From Owenweeksia sp048267305 (GTDB taxonomy: Bacteria; Bacteroidota; Bacteroidia; Flavobacteriales; Schleiferiaceae): a stretch of DNA of 64,000 nt. The translations under genes and the position numbers were made by a program. The stretch is from contig JBLWXT010000001.1 of NCBI GenBank assembly GCA_048267305.1, positions 219,929 through 283,928 of the forward strand, read 5' to 3'. Within the stretch, counting starts at the first letter, position 1. Each line of letters starts with the position of its first letter. Positions 8,629 through 17,775 of this stretch are shown one piece after another. The notes under the pieces were generated by a model. The model saw only the letters and a list, made by a program, of their open reading frames with translations, made no database searches and was not told the DNA's origin.

Positions 8629-9249
8629 TTGAATTCTAAACCAGAACATAGCATCCGAATAGAAGATCTGGGAGGCCTTTTGCAACCAAAAGAATTCCTA
8701 TTGATAAACTCTGAGCAAGAACTTATTGCCGCATGCAGAGCGGGAAAGCGCGTTGCCCAGCGAAGAGTTTATGAGCTTTTTGCGGGTAAGATGGTAAATG
8801 TATGCAGGAGATATGCCAGGGACTATGAACAGGCACAGGATTTTATGCATGATGGCTTTATAAAGGTTTTTCTCAACATGCAAAAGTTTAGGGGAGAATC
8901 TTCTCTTGAAACCTGGATTACCAGAATTATGATTAACAACAGCATTTCTGCCATTAAAAAAGAAGTGCGAAGAGGAATAAAAGTAAATATTGATGACGTA
9001 AAGTTGAAGGATAGTGAAACCTTTGATTATGAACTTGAGGAAAGACAGTCAATATCTGCAAAGCATGTATTTGATACACTTGATGAATTGCCCATGGGAT
9101 ACAAAACAGTGCTCAGCTTATACATACTTGACGGATATACTCATAAGGAGATAGGTGATCAGCTTGGTATATCAGAAGGCACCTCAAAAAGCCAACTGGC
9201 CAAGGCTAAGAAATTATTAGCAAAAAAATTGAAAGACAAGTACCAGTGA
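8629..9249 (+). CDS. ECF-type RNA polymerase sigma factor
   Basis: A 206-residue sigma-70-family factor. Region 2 lies at about residues 28-95: ARDYEQAQDFMHDGFIKVF is the core-binding and -10 recognition segment, and FRGESSLETWITRIMINN follows. Region 4 lies at about 145-200: LPMGYKTVLSLYILDGYTHK, then the helix-turn-helix EIGDQLGISEGTSKSQLAKA. The assigned start is TTG at 8629; later TTG codons (for example 8701) would shorten the N-terminus without touching region 2. The stop overlaps the GTG of the next gene, a sign of translational coupling and of a functional link with that membrane protein. Confidence 0.92.
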   Translation: MNSKPEHSIRIEDLGGLLQPKEFLLINSEQELIAACRAGKRVAQRRVYELFAGKMVNVCRRYARDYEQAQDFMHDGFIKVFLNMQKFRGESSLETWITRIMINNSISAIKKEVRRGIKVNIDDVKLKDSETFDYELEERQSISAKHVFDTLDELPMGYKTVLSLYILDGYTHKEIGDQLGISEGTSKSQLAKAKKLLAKKLKDKYQ

Positions 9250-10898
9250 GCGAAGGGAATAGAAATATGGAGGATTTCCTGAAAAACAAGATGGACGAGC
9301 TGGAAAATAATTTTCAGGACGACTGGAATGTCTTTGAACAAAAGCTCGAGCGCGCCCTGTTTTTCAAGAGATTGAGAATAGGGGCGGCTATGTCGCTGTT
9401 TCTAATTGCCACAAGCATTGGCATATTTGGCACTTCATCTATTATAGATTTTAATAACGATGACGAAGCTCCTTTTGGGACCTACACCGAGCAAGGGTTT
9501 CAAAGCTCTGGCTCTAAATCTGTTTGGAAAGACATAGATATTAATGGAGGTGATCAGTGGACTCCTGATCAAACCATGAATATTTCTGCGATAGAGAATG
9601 AAGGTGCTTATTCAGTTGAAGATACTCAGGATCGCCCCATAAGTATCTCAGGTGAAGGTTCTGAAAGTGGAATGGGTAAAACGTCTATTCAACCAAGTTC
9701 AAATGATAACAGCGTGATCAGTGGTACTTACGCGTCAGGAAAATTCCCTAATGAGCCTGAGAAAATTACAGAAACTTCTTTTTCATCTGTTCCCGTGGCC
9801 TCTGAGAAAGTGAGTGCAAATGTGAAACATAATACTGATGTGTTTCCTGGCCAAAGTATTACGGCCGGTGATGCCTCAGAGGATATAGTAAATGCAGCTG
9901 AAGAAAATGACAGTGGTGTTAAAGAAGCGCTTGCTGGCGTAAGTAATGTTCAGCTTGTGGAAGACGAAATTCCTGCTTCAGAAGCTGCCGGGGAAAATAT
10001 TGCTGCTTTGATTGCAGCTAATACCATTGCCACAGAAGAGGATGTTTACGATTTGTCGGACTTGGACCTTAAGGAGATACATTTAACTCCCATGGATAGT
10101 TGGAGTAATACCGAGATGCCAGAGTTGCAAATAAGGATGCCGGTGCCTGCACTACGGATGAAGGTGGCCGACAAGGGACCCTTTATAAGCCCGTTGCAAA
10201 GCAAGTCGCTGTGGGAGTTTTCCATAAAGGTTTATCCCAACTTTACATTTAGGAAGTTTAAAGTTGATGAAGACAAAGCCAACTATATTCACAGGGATTT
10301 TGTGGATCAGGTACGTGCTTCTGAAAGCGGAGGTTTTAGTCTGAATATTGGCCTTGAAGTGAGTCGTAGAATTGGCTTGGCAACCTACCTGAAAGGAGGA
10401 CTTGAATACATCAGTTACAACCATAGCGCAAACTTTGACTTCACTAATTACCGAAGTGCAAACATTGACGAAAGCACGGGAGCCATTACCAGCTATGCCC
10501 TGCTGGAGGAGCCCAATCAGGTTGTGATTAACGATAAGAATACCTACCACTATTTAAACCTGCCATTGAGTATTTCCTATCAGCCGTGGGCGTCTGATCA
10601 TATTCGACTAAATATGGAGGCAGGTGTAAGCTATATGTATTTTGTTACTGCCAGAGGGGCTTCAATTGATTACCGTACCCTTGAGGTTATAGATTTGTCC
10701 GACAGGGAGTTTAAGAACAGTTTGGGTTCTGTAAACCTCAGGGTGGGAGCTACCTATTACATCTCTCCACAGTTTAATTTAGGCTTTGAACCTACGTTTG
10801 TATACTTCACAAATACGATTTACACAGATGAATATCCCTTTGAAGTAATTCCCTATTCTGTAGGTTTGAACCTGAAGTTACAGGTAAAGCTGAACTAA
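9246..10898 (+). CDS. Membrane protein with C-terminal outer-membrane-type barrel, coupled to the ECF sigma factor
   Basis: A 550-residue protein with an odd layout. Residues 1-43 are charged and include the pattern DDWNVFEQKLERALF, often seen in Bacteroidota proteins encoded after ECF sigma factors. Residues 44-64 form one transmembrane helix. Residues about 65-310 are Ser/Glu/Asp-rich low-complexity linker. Residues about 325-550 consist of alternating beta strands with aromatic residues (FSIKVYPNFTFRKF; YLNLPLSISYQPW; VGLNLKLQVKL at the end), like a small outer-membrane barrel. An anti-sigma or signal-relay role is inferred from coupling to the sigma gene. An alternative ATG lies at 9267. 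The last four bases overlap the convergent gene. Confidence 0.7.
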   Translation: MSEGNRNMEDFLKNKMDELENNFQDDWNVFEQKLERALFFKRLRIGAAMSLFLIATSIGIFGTSSIIDFNNDDEAPFGTYTEQGFQSSGSKSVWKDIDINGGDQWTPDQTMNISAIENEGAYSVEDTQDRPISISGEGSESGMGKTSIQPSSNDNSVISGTYASGKFPNEPEKITETSFSSVPVASEKVSANVKHNTDVFPGQSITAGDASEDIVNAAEENDSGVKEALAGVSNVQLVEDEIPASEAAGENIAALIAANTIATEEDVYDLSDLDLKEIHLTPMDSWSNTEMPELQIRMPVPALRMKVADKGPFISPLQSKSLWEFSIKVYPNFTFRKFKVDEDKANYIHRDFVDQVRASESGGFSLNIGLEVSRRIGLATYLKGGLEYISYNHSANFDFTNYRSANIDESTGAITSYALLEEPNQVVINDKNTYHYLNLPLSISYQPWASDHIRLNMEAGVSYMYFVTARGASIDYRTLEVIDLSDREFKNSLGSVNLRVGATYYISPQFNLGFEPTFVYFTNTIYTDEYPFEVIPYSVGLNLKLQVKLN

Positions 10899-11779
10899 GC
10901 CTTCACATTTTGAGGTGCCTCCAGCTTCATGGCTTTGGAGTTGAGGCTAAAATAAACTCCGCATAAGGATACCAGTGCCGTGATGGCATAAAACGATAAG
11001 CTTATGCTCATGGCTAAAGCGGGGTTGAGGTTGAGCATTTCTGCCATATAATACATCGCCACTTCTCTGGCGCCCAGCCCACCAAGCGAAATGGGAAGCA
11101 TGGCCGCAATGGAGGAAACCAGAAATAACATTACGTATTCCAGGATATTGTCAGTCTGGCCCAAAGCCAACAGCAAGGCTGTGGCAATTGCCACCTGCCC
11201 CAATTGAAACAGCATAGACCATCCTAAAACCTTGGTGTAAATACTGACAAACTGTGGAAAAATCCACTTTACCACAAGTCGTCCTAAAACGGGTGCCAAC
11301 ACTAAAATACCCGCTGCCGCATAGTAATAATAGTTGGGGATATCTAAAAAGAAGCTGCCAATGGATAGGATAAAGAAAATGGCAGCCAGGCCTCCAAGTC
11401 TGTCCAATATCATTATTAAGGTCAGCGATTTTATGGATTTACCATGCGATTTCCTAAGTAGGTAAACTTTATATCCATCTCCGCCAGCACCCCCCGGAAG
11501 GAAGAGGTTGTAGTACATTCCCAGCCACTGGAGCTTAATGTTGGTCCAGGTGCTCAACCTGATTTCGGAAGTATCGAGAAATAACTTGAGCCTGAAAACC
11601 GATGCTAGTTTGGAAATTACAAAAAGAAAGACTGCGAGAAGAATAAAGGCAACTGACGCGGATTGCCAGGTGGACTTTAGTTCAACCCAATCAACTTTTG
11701 TGGAAACAAACCATAACGCCAGACCCGAAAGTCCCAGTTTTAAAATGTACTTGGCAATTTGCTTGGTTCTGGTATTCAA
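10895..11779 (-). CDS. Flippase-like (UPF0104 / LPG synthase transmembrane) membrane protein
   Basis: A 294-residue polytopic inner-membrane protein with about eight hydrophobic segments. It has the family hallmarks RLKLFLDTSE, NLFLPGGAGGDGYKVYLLRK (residues about 92-111), LDRLGGLAA and LPISLGGLGAREVAM (about 231-245). This domain is the transmembrane part of lysylphosphatidylglycerol synthases and also occurs alone in glycolipid and hopanoid pathways, where it is thought to move lipids. No catalytic C-terminal domain is present, so it belongs to the stand-alone class and its substrate is unknown. It is convergent with the upstream barrel-protein gene. Confidence 0.88.
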   Translation of the reverse strand: MNTRTKQIAKYILKLGLSGLALWFVSTKVDWVELKSTWQSASVAFILLAVFLFVISKLASVFRLKLFLDTSEIRLSTWTNIKLQWLGMYYNLFLPGGAGGDGYKVYLLRKSHGKSIKSLTLIMILDRLGGLAAIFFILSIGSFFLDIPNYYYYAAAGILVLAPVLGRLVVKWIFPQFVSIYTKVLGWSMLFQLGQVAIATALLLALGQTDNILEYVMLFLVSSIAAMLPISLGGLGAREVAMYYMAEMLNLNPALAMSISLSFYAITALVSLCGVYFSLNSKAMKLEAPQNVKA

Positions 11780-12084
11780 AAGGTAGATGTTGCTTTTAAG
11801 CGGGTTGTTTTGGGCATGTCGAAGTTATGAAATCCATCCAGCAAAGGTAAGTGGTGATTGTTGTTTATGGAATAAGCAGCTTGATCCAATTGAGCACTAT
11901 CTTTTTATTGAGATAGATGTTGGCCGTTATCATTACAGCCGCAGATATGCTGATTGACGTTTTTTTGATGATAATTTAGAGTTGGAAAATTTTGCGAGTG
12001 TCAACTATTCAACATTTTCTCTGTTTTCGCATCAATACCTTGGTCGGGTATTTACGTAAGTTATGTTAACCCAATAATTAAAGT
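11780..12084. other. Intergenic region with no gene seen
   Basis: This 305-bp AT-rich region separates divergent genes. I found no supported ORF, RNA gene or repeat. The string TACCTTTTG just before the flippase-like gene on the minus strand is only a partial match to a -7 element. Confidence 0.5.
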
Positions 12085-12840
12085 ATGAAACGAATAGCAT
12101 TTTTAGCGCTTACGGCACTGTTGTCATTAAGTCTGCCAGCACAGGATTTTATTGAAACCTCTCAAAATCTGCTGAAGGCCATGAGGGATAAAAACACATC
12201 TGAAGCCAAAAAGTATGTGGATATCATCGCTAATGGTGATCCTGCAAAGTTTAAAGCTCAGGTAAATACTCAGCAGGAAAAACTGGCATTTTGGATAAAC
12301 ACCTACAATGGCCTTATACAATATAAACTTACCCTTAATCCTAAGCTTTTTGAAGACAGAGGAGATTTTTTTAGTGATGACATCATTACGGTATTAGGTG
12401 AAAAAACAAGTTTTGACCAACTAGAGCATGGGGTGCTTAGAAGAGGAACCTCCAAGTATTCTAAAGGGTATTTTAAAAGCCCGTTTGCAGATGACTGGTA
12501 CGAGCAGTATCAGGTGGATAAGATCGATTGGAGAATTCACTTTGCCCTTAATTGTGGTGCAGCCAGTTGCCCTCCTGTTCGTATTTATGATGATGCTACA
12601 ATTTACAAGCAGCTCAACGCAAGCTCCATTGCCTATTTAGATAGCCAGGTGAAATATGATAAAAGCGAAAATGAGGTGTATGCCCCCAAGTTAATGGATT
12701 GGTTTAGTGGTGACTTTGGAGGCTCTGATCAGGTTTTGAAGATTTTAAAAACCAATAAATATATCCCTAATACAGATGTTGATTTAGAGTTTAACGATTA
12801 CGATTGGACCCTGAAGCTCGGAACTTTTTACAAGGACTAA
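12085..12840 (+). CDS. DUF547 domain-containing secreted protein
   Basis: A 251-residue protein with a signal peptide (MKRIAFLALTALLSLSLPAQ). The DUF547 core shows AFWINTYNGLIQYKL (residues about 69-83) and RIHFALNCGAASCPPVRIYD (about 151-170), the two most conserved blocks of the family. Conserved Cys, His and Asn suggest an enzyme fold related to cysteine hydrolases, but no activity is established in what I can see. It should be periplasmic or surface-exposed. It is flanked by an intergenic repeat and appears monocistronic. Confidence 0.88.
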   Translation: MKRIAFLALTALLSLSLPAQDFIETSQNLLKAMRDKNTSEAKKYVDIIANGDPAKFKAQVNTQQEKLAFWINTYNGLIQYKLTLNPKLFEDRGDFFSDDIITVLGEKTSFDQLEHGVLRRGTSKYSKGYFKSPFADDWYEQYQVDKIDWRIHFALNCGAASCPPVRIYDDATIYKQLNASSIAYLDSQVKYDKSENEVYAPKLMDWFSGDFGGSDQVLKILKTNKYIPNTDVDLEFNDYDWTLKLGTFYKD

Positions 12841-12914
12841 GACTCCTTAATCCCCAAAAGGAGGGAGTAAAACCGAGTTTTGTACAAAGTATGGAAATTG
12901 CTTATAGGCCTGTA

Positions 12915-13045
12915 GTCTCACCCTGAAGGGGTGAAATATTTATAGTCTCCCGGTGTAGCCGGGAGGTAATTTTAACACCCAATACGTGTTTTTGGCGTGG
13001 TTTTCCTTTTACACAAGGTTATTGCGGAAAACCATGACAAAAACT
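12915..13045. repeat. REP-like palindromic intergenic element, copy 1
   Basis: Hairpin CACCC-TGAAG-GGGTG (12919-12933) is followed by AAATATTTATAG, a second hairpin CTCCCGG-TGTAG-CCGGGAG (12947-12965), a CCAATACG...TTTTTGGCG segment, and a tail with AAAACCATGACAAAA. The order of hairpin, AAATnTnTATAG, CCAA..TTTTGGCG and AAAACC.TGACAAAA recurs at 20945-21060, which defines a dispersed repeat about 110-130 bp long. Confidence 0.7.
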
Positions 13046-13059
13046 AAATCGATATTATC

Positions 13060-14208
13060 TTATTTAATCTTAGACAACAAAGACCCTGCATCACGCAGGG
13101 TTTTTTCGTTTTTGGCAAAGCAAAACCGCAGCACCTTATTTTCTTGTGGAATATGATAAAATACGCTCAAGGGAATAGAAGCTACACCATGCTTAACAGT
13201 AAGCTCCTTGGCAAAGTCCACCTCATTCATGTCGCTTAGCGCGGAATAATCAAGCAACTGAAAGTAGGTGCCCTCAGAATGTAGTGGCTTAAAGCCGCTA
13301 TCCTTTATGGAATCTAAAAAAATATCACGAAGCTCCTCGTACATGGCCGAAATCTGCAGGTTATTTTCATTGGCCAGATAATCTGCCATAGCATACTGTA
13401 TAGGTGTGTTTACGCTAAACACCATGTACTGATGTACTTTTCTGAACTCTGAGGAGAGAAATTCCGGAGCCGCACAATAGCCCAGCTTCCAGCCTGTAAC
13501 GTGCAAGGTTTTTCCAAACGAACCAACCTTAAAACTGCGCTCAGCCAAATGCGGGTAGCTGGCAATGGAATGGTGCTTCTCATTGCCAAATAAAATATTT
13601 TCATACACCTCATCTGCCAGTATAAGGATGTTGGATGCTTTTACCAGTTCCTCTAACTGAAGCAGGTCTTCGTGTTTAAGCACGGTTGCAGAGGGGTTGT
13701 GAGGAGTGTTTATGATGATAAGCTTGGTGCGGTGGTTTATCTGCTTTTTAAATGCCTCCCAGTTTATGCTGTAATCAGGATGATGAAGCTGTACAAAAAT
13801 GGGTACACCACCATTGAGTTCCACCATTGGGGCATAGCAATCATAAGCCGGGGTAAAAATAATCACCTCGTCACCCTCACGCACCACTGTGCTTATAGCC
13901 GTGGCAATGGCTTGAGTAGCGCCATGGGTAATGGTTATTTCGGTATCTGCATCATAGCGATGACCACTTTGCTTAAAAAGTATGTCGCTCATTACATCTC
14001 GCAAAGGCTTTATACCGGGCATGGGCGCATATTGGTTCCAGCCCTTTTTCATGTAATGATCTACCAGATTTATTAAAGCTGGATCTGCATAAAAATCGGG
14101 GAAACCTTGTGAAAGGTTAATGGCACTGTGTTTTTCTGCCAAGGCAGACATCACCGAAAATATGGTGGTGGAGGTGTGCGGTAGTTTGCTCTTAATATTG
14201 TTGAACAT
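13060..14208 (-). CDS. PLP-dependent class I/II aminotransferase, methionine aminotransferase (YbdL)-like
   Basis: A 382-residue fold-type I aminotransferase. Visible marks are INLSQGFPDF (residues about 33-42), YAPMPGIKPLRD, THGATQAI, NTPHNPSA (about 167-174, with the Asn that contacts PLP), ILADEVYENILF (about 196-207) and the Schiff-base lysine in SFGKTLHVTGWKLGY (about 231-245). The opening QGFPDF pattern groups it with methionine/glutamine/kynurenine aminotransferases such as YbdL, which move the amino group to a 2-oxo acid. The exact substrate is not certain. Its 3' end contains a plus-strand terminator hairpin at 13083-13106. Confidence 0.92.
   Translation of the reverse strand: MFNNIKSKLPHTSTTIFSVMSALAEKHSAINLSQGFPDFYADPALINLVDHYMKKGWNQYAPMPGIKPLRDVMSDILFKQSGHRYDADTEITITHGATQAIATAISTVVREGDEVIIFTPAYDCYAPMVELNGGVPIFVQLHHPDYSINWEAFKKQINHRTKLIIINTPHNPSATVLKHEDLLQLEELVKASNILILADEVYENILFGNEKHHSIASYPHLAERSFKVGSFGKTLHVTGWKLGYCAAPEFLSSEFRKVHQYMVFSVNTPIQYAMADYLANENNLQISAMYEELRDIFLDSIKDSGFKPLHSEGTYFQLLDYSALSDMNEVDFAKELTVKHGVASIPLSVFYHIPQENKVLRFCFAKNEKTLRDAGSLLSKIK
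13083..13106 (+). terminator. Plus-strand terminator inside the 3' end of the aminotransferase gene
   Basis: ACCCTGC-ATCAC-GCAGGGT followed by six T is a textbook intrinsic terminator on the plus strand. It lies within the last codons of the minus-strand aminotransferase gene (encoding TLRDAGS). It would stop transcripts coming from the DUF547 gene and protect the convergent gene from antisense RNA. On the minus strand no T run follows the hairpin. Confidence 0.75.
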
Positions 14209-14504
14209 AGGATGGGTTAATTAGCCTGTTGGCCAAAGTTGCAAGTAAACGGTATAAAGTTGCTAAAAGTTTATGGTAACCGTTGAAGTGTTTTTACCTG
14301 CAATTTTACCTCTATATCCGGGTTGGAGGAGTGGAGGTGAGCCGAATCAAGTATTTAAGTTTTCGGGCGCTAAAATAGGCTTTCGGCATCATTTGCAACT
14401 CATGAAGGTTGACCTGAGTTAACAAATATTGTTTAGGGGGAAGTGGTGTCCCCAGTCCATACCTTATTTTAGATTTACATGTTAAATGAAAAGCTCTCGG
14501 CAAA

Positions 14505-15074
14505 TCACAAAGACACATCAAATCTACCTTCTCTGATGTGAACAGTGTCTTGGTCATCATCTACATTTAGAAGATCTACAGAGAAAGTGCCAGAAGCAAT
14601 GCGGTTGATGGTATCGAAGCGTGATAAGTATATCCATGAATTTGAGTTAGATAATGACATGTATGATTTATTAGCACCTCCCGTATTAGGAGGCAAAATT
14701 TCCATGGCAAAAAAAGAATTAGTATCAACGGTATCCCAATAAATGGAATCATGTCGATTTATATGATATAAGTAAAATCCCATGACTTGCTTGGGGGAAT
14801 CTTCATTTTTCCTATCGTGCGTTGCAATTATTTTAAATAGGCCAGTAGAGTAATCCACAAACAACACTGCTGAAGGGTTGACAATACTTATTGAATAACT
14901 TTTGGGAAGCCAAACTTCACCATCTAGCAAACATCCAAAGGTGTAGGCCCCTGTTTGGGTAATGGGCGGGAGCTGTGTAGGTGGTTTAGGAGGATCATCC
15001 TCATCGCATGAAAATGCACAGGAAAGTATAAACACACCTGCTAATAAGAGGTTAAGAGCTTTTTTGGATTTCAT
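14505..15074 (-). CDS. Putative lipoprotein, DUF6252-like
   Basis: The product is 189 residues from the ATG at 15074. I prefer this start because it opens a proper lipoprotein signal (MKSKKALNLLLAGVFIL, then AFSC); an upstream ATG at 15125 only adds 17 unlikely residues. After an acidic, Pro-rich linker comes TGAYTFGCLLDGEVWLP, and the protein ends with ASGTFSVDLLN and HIREGRFDVSL. These opening and closing patterns resemble DUF6252, a beta-rich family of Bacteroidota lipoproteins of unknown function. The domain assignment is from memory of the pattern. Confidence 0.7.
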   Translation of the reverse strand: MKSKKALNLLLAGVFILSCAFSCDEDDPPKPPTQLPPITQTGAYTFGCLLDGEVWLPKSYSISIVNPSAVLFVDYSTGLFKIIATHDRKNEDSPKQVMGFYLYHINRHDSIYWDTVDTNSFFAMEILPPNTGGANKSYMSLSNSNSWIYLSRFDTINRIASGTFSVDLLNVDDDQDTVHIREGRFDVSL

Positions 15075-15274
15075 AATTACATCGGTGCTAATTGGCGTAG
15101 TAAACATAATGAATATAGGTTTCACCTTACATTGATGCGCTGTGTTTACTAATAAAGGGATATAAATTCCCCATTTTAAGCCATTACAGGAAATGGCAAT
15201 TTGTCTATTAATTCTAATTTCTTTGTGATGTTTTTAAAGCCTCTGCTCTTCGTAATTTCACCAAAAATTTAGAA

Positions 15275-17155
15275 GTGAATTACCTCTCGGTAGAAAATAT
15301 CTCCAAAGCCTTTGGTGCGCGTACGTTGTTTAAGGATTTATCCTTTGGTATTGATGAAGGACAAAAGGTGGCTTTGGTAGCCAAAAACGGAACTGGAAAA
15401 ACCTCAATCCTTGAAATGCTGGCTGGCCGCGAGCAGCCGGATAGCGGTCAGGTGACTTTCCGTAAGGGAATAAAAGTAGGATACCTTACCCAAGATCCTG
15501 AACTTACAGATGGCACCACCATACTTGATAATGTATTGGCCGTTGACAATCCCGCCACTAAGGCGATAAAGGAATATGAAATTGCCCTGGAAAACATGGA
15601 CGATAGCGATGCCTATCAACGTGCTTTTGATGCCATGGACCGCCTACAGGCCTGGGATTTTGAAACGCAGGTAAAGCAGATTCTCGGAAAGCTGGGTTTA
15701 CACCATACTTCTGATTTGGTGGATAACCTTTCGGGTGGGCAAAAGAAGCGGGTGGCTTTGGCCAAAACGCTCATTTCTCAACCCGACATTCTCATATTTG
15801 ATGAGCCTACCAACCACCTTGATGTGGAAATGATTGAGTGGCTGGAGGAATACCTTTCGCAACCTTCCATCACCCTGTTTATGGTTACGCACGACCGTTA
15901 CTTTTTAGAGCGCGTTTGCGATAAGATTTTAGAGTTGGAGAATGAATCTCTGTATCAGCATCCTGGTAATTATTCCACTTTTTTACAGCGAAAAGCTGAG
16001 CGCGAGGAGATTGAGGGTGTAAATGTGGGCAAGGCCAAAAACCTTCTCCGTAAGGAATTGGAGTGGATGAGGCGACAGCCCAAGGCACGTGGCACTAAAT
16101 CCAAGGCGCGTATTGATTCCTTTTATGATTTGAAGGGCGAGGCAGGTAAAAACCTGGAAGACAGCAAACTGGAACTGGATGTAAAAATGACCCGCTTGGG
16201 AAGTAAAATTCTGGAGGTACATAAACTTCGCAAATCCTATGGCGACCTTAAGATTGTAGAAGGCTTTGACTATGTATTTAAGCGAAAAGAACGTACCGGA
16301 ATTGTAGGCCCAAATGGTGTTGGAAAATCTACTTTCCTAAAAATGATAACCGGGCTGGAAGAGCCGGATGGCGGAAAGATAGTAGTTGGTGAAACCGTTA
16401 AATACGGCTTCTTTACCCAAAGTGAAATGAACCTTGACCCCAACAAACGGGTGATTGAGGTGGTAAAGGATATTGCCGAGTTTATTCCCCTAGGGAAGAA
16501 GGGCAGGAATATAACGGCCTCGCAAATGCTGGACAGGTTTTTATTTGAGGGAGACCGCCAATACACCTATGTTTCAAAACTTAGTGGAGGGGAGAGAAGA
16601 CGATTGTACCTGCTTACCATTTTAATGGATAACCCCAACTTCCTGATTCTTGATGAGCCTACTAACGATTTGGATATTCTTACGCTGAATGTGCTGGAGG
16701 ACTTTTTAATGGAGTTTGATGGCTGCCTGTTGGTGGTAACGCATGATCGTTACTTTATGGATAAGCTCACGGATCACCTTTTTGTATTTGAGGGTGATGG
16801 GCATATCCGCGATTTTAATGGTAATTATCGCGAGTATAAAGCCTTTAAAGAAGATAAGGAAGCCACCGAAAAACTCAGGAATAAAAGTTTGGTGAAGCCT
16901 TCAAAATCGTCTGCTAAAAAAGATAATGAGGGCGATAGAAAGAAAATGACCTATGCCGAGAGATCGGAGTTTGAGGCTTTGGAAAAAGATATTGCCAGGC
17001 TGGAAAAGCGGAAGATTGAAATTGCGAAGGAATTTGAGCAGGCTTCTATGGATGCTTCCAAATTGGAAGAACTTTCTAGAGAAACCAAGGCTGTGCAAGA
17101 GGAGTTGGAAGAAAAGGAAATGCGCTGGCTGGAGTTGAGTGAATTGGAGGGGTAA
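15275..17155 (+). CDS. ABC-F family ATP-binding protein (Uup-like)
   Basis: A 626-residue protein with two ABC domains and no membrane segments, as in ribosome-associated ABC-F proteins. Domain 1 has Walker A AKNGTGKTS (residues about 36-44), signature LSGGQKKR and Walker B ILIFDEPTNHLD. The linker contains the arginine-rich GKAKNLLRKELEWMRRQPKA, followed by ARGTKSKAR. Domain 2 has GPNGVGKST, LSGGERRRLYLL and FLILDEPTNDLD. A basic linker and C-terminal coiled coil (about 545-626) match Uup, a DNA- and ribosome-associated subgroup. It starts with GTG. A 146-bp tandem repeat follows directly. Confidence 0.93.
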   Translation: MNYLSVENISKAFGARTLFKDLSFGIDEGQKVALVAKNGTGKTSILEMLAGREQPDSGQVTFRKGIKVGYLTQDPELTDGTTILDNVLAVDNPATKAIKEYEIALENMDDSDAYQRAFDAMDRLQAWDFETQVKQILGKLGLHHTSDLVDNLSGGQKKRVALAKTLISQPDILIFDEPTNHLDVEMIEWLEEYLSQPSITLFMVTHDRYFLERVCDKILELENESLYQHPGNYSTFLQRKAEREEIEGVNVGKAKNLLRKELEWMRRQPKARGTKSKARIDSFYDLKGEAGKNLEDSKLELDVKMTRLGSKILEVHKLRKSYGDLKIVEGFDYVFKRKERTGIVGPNGVGKSTFLKMITGLEEPDGGKIVVGETVKYGFFTQSEMNLDPNKRVIEVVKDIAEFIPLGKKGRNITASQMLDRFLFEGDRQYTYVSKLSGGERRRLYLLTILMDNPNFLILDEPTNDLDILTLNVLEDFLMEFDGCLLVVTHDRYFMDKLTDHLFVFEGDGHIRDFNGNYREYKAFKEDKEATEKLRNKSLVKPSKSSAKKDNEGDRKKMTYAERSEFEALEKDIARLEKRKIEIAKEFEQASMDASKLEELSRETKAVQEELEEKEMRWLELSELEG

Positions 17156-17163
17156 ACGTTATG

Positions 17164-17706
17164 TTCTCCGCGTTCCTTTGCGAGCTCTGTGTCTCTGCGT
17201 TGGAGCAATATCCCGCAGCTACTTCACCGCAGAGGCGCAATGAGCGCAGAGTTTTCGCAAAGTGGGATTTGCGGTTAGTTTATGTTAATCTGAAAATATT
17301 CACGGGTATTTCTCCGCGTTCCTTTGCGAGCTCTGTGTCTCTGCGTTGGAGCAATATCCCGCAGCTACTTCACCGCAGAGGCGCATTGAGCGCAGAGTTT
17401 TCGCAGAGTGGGATTTGCGGTTAGTTTATGTTAATCTGAAAATATTCACGGGTATTTCTCCGCGTTCCTTTGCGAGCTCTGTGTCTCTGCGTTGGAGCAA
17501 TATCCCGCAGCTACTTCACCGCAGAGGCGCATTGAGCGCAGAGTTTTCGCAGAGTGGGATTTGCGGTTAGTTTATGTTAATCTGAAAATATTCACGGGTA
17601 TTTCTCCGCGTTCCTTTGCGAGCTCTGTGCCTCTGCGTTGAAGCAATATCGCGTAGTTTCTTCACCGCAAAGGCGCAAAGAGCGCAGAGTTTTTCGCAGA
17701 GAAAAA
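17164..17706. repeat. Tandem repeat, about 3.7 copies of a 146-bp unit
   Basis: The unit starts with TTCTCCGCGTTCCTTTGCGAG at 17164, 17310, 17456 and 17602, exactly 146 bp apart each time. The first three copies are nearly identical; the fourth is more diverged and ends early. Each unit contains inverted CTCTGCG/CGCAGAG strings, so it can fold. Frames across the array (for example 17161-17570) only reflect the repetition and are not called as genes. Similar CTCTGCG...CGCAGAG strings are, to my memory, common between genes in many bacteria. Confidence 0.9.
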
Positions 17707-17775
17707 TGTATAAATTATGTGATTTCCCCTCCTTAAAAAAGGAAGGGTTAGGGGTGGTTGTAATTCTAATATCAA

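Noticed and set aside
14312..14560. 82-codon minus-strand ORF after the DUF6252-like gene
   Set aside because: It overlaps the 3' end of the lipoprotein gene in another frame and shows no domain or signal.
17161..17570. Two plus-strand ORFs of 74-87 codons rich in Arg/Ser
   Set aside because: They are produced by reading the 146-bp tandem repeat and repeat the same peptide; no start signal or domain.
17729..17760. CCCCTCCTT...AAGGAAGGG palindrome, with a similar CCCCTTGAGGGG string near 21978
   Set aside because: Likely a common short intergenic palindrome of these genomes; too short and dissimilar to define as one repeat family.
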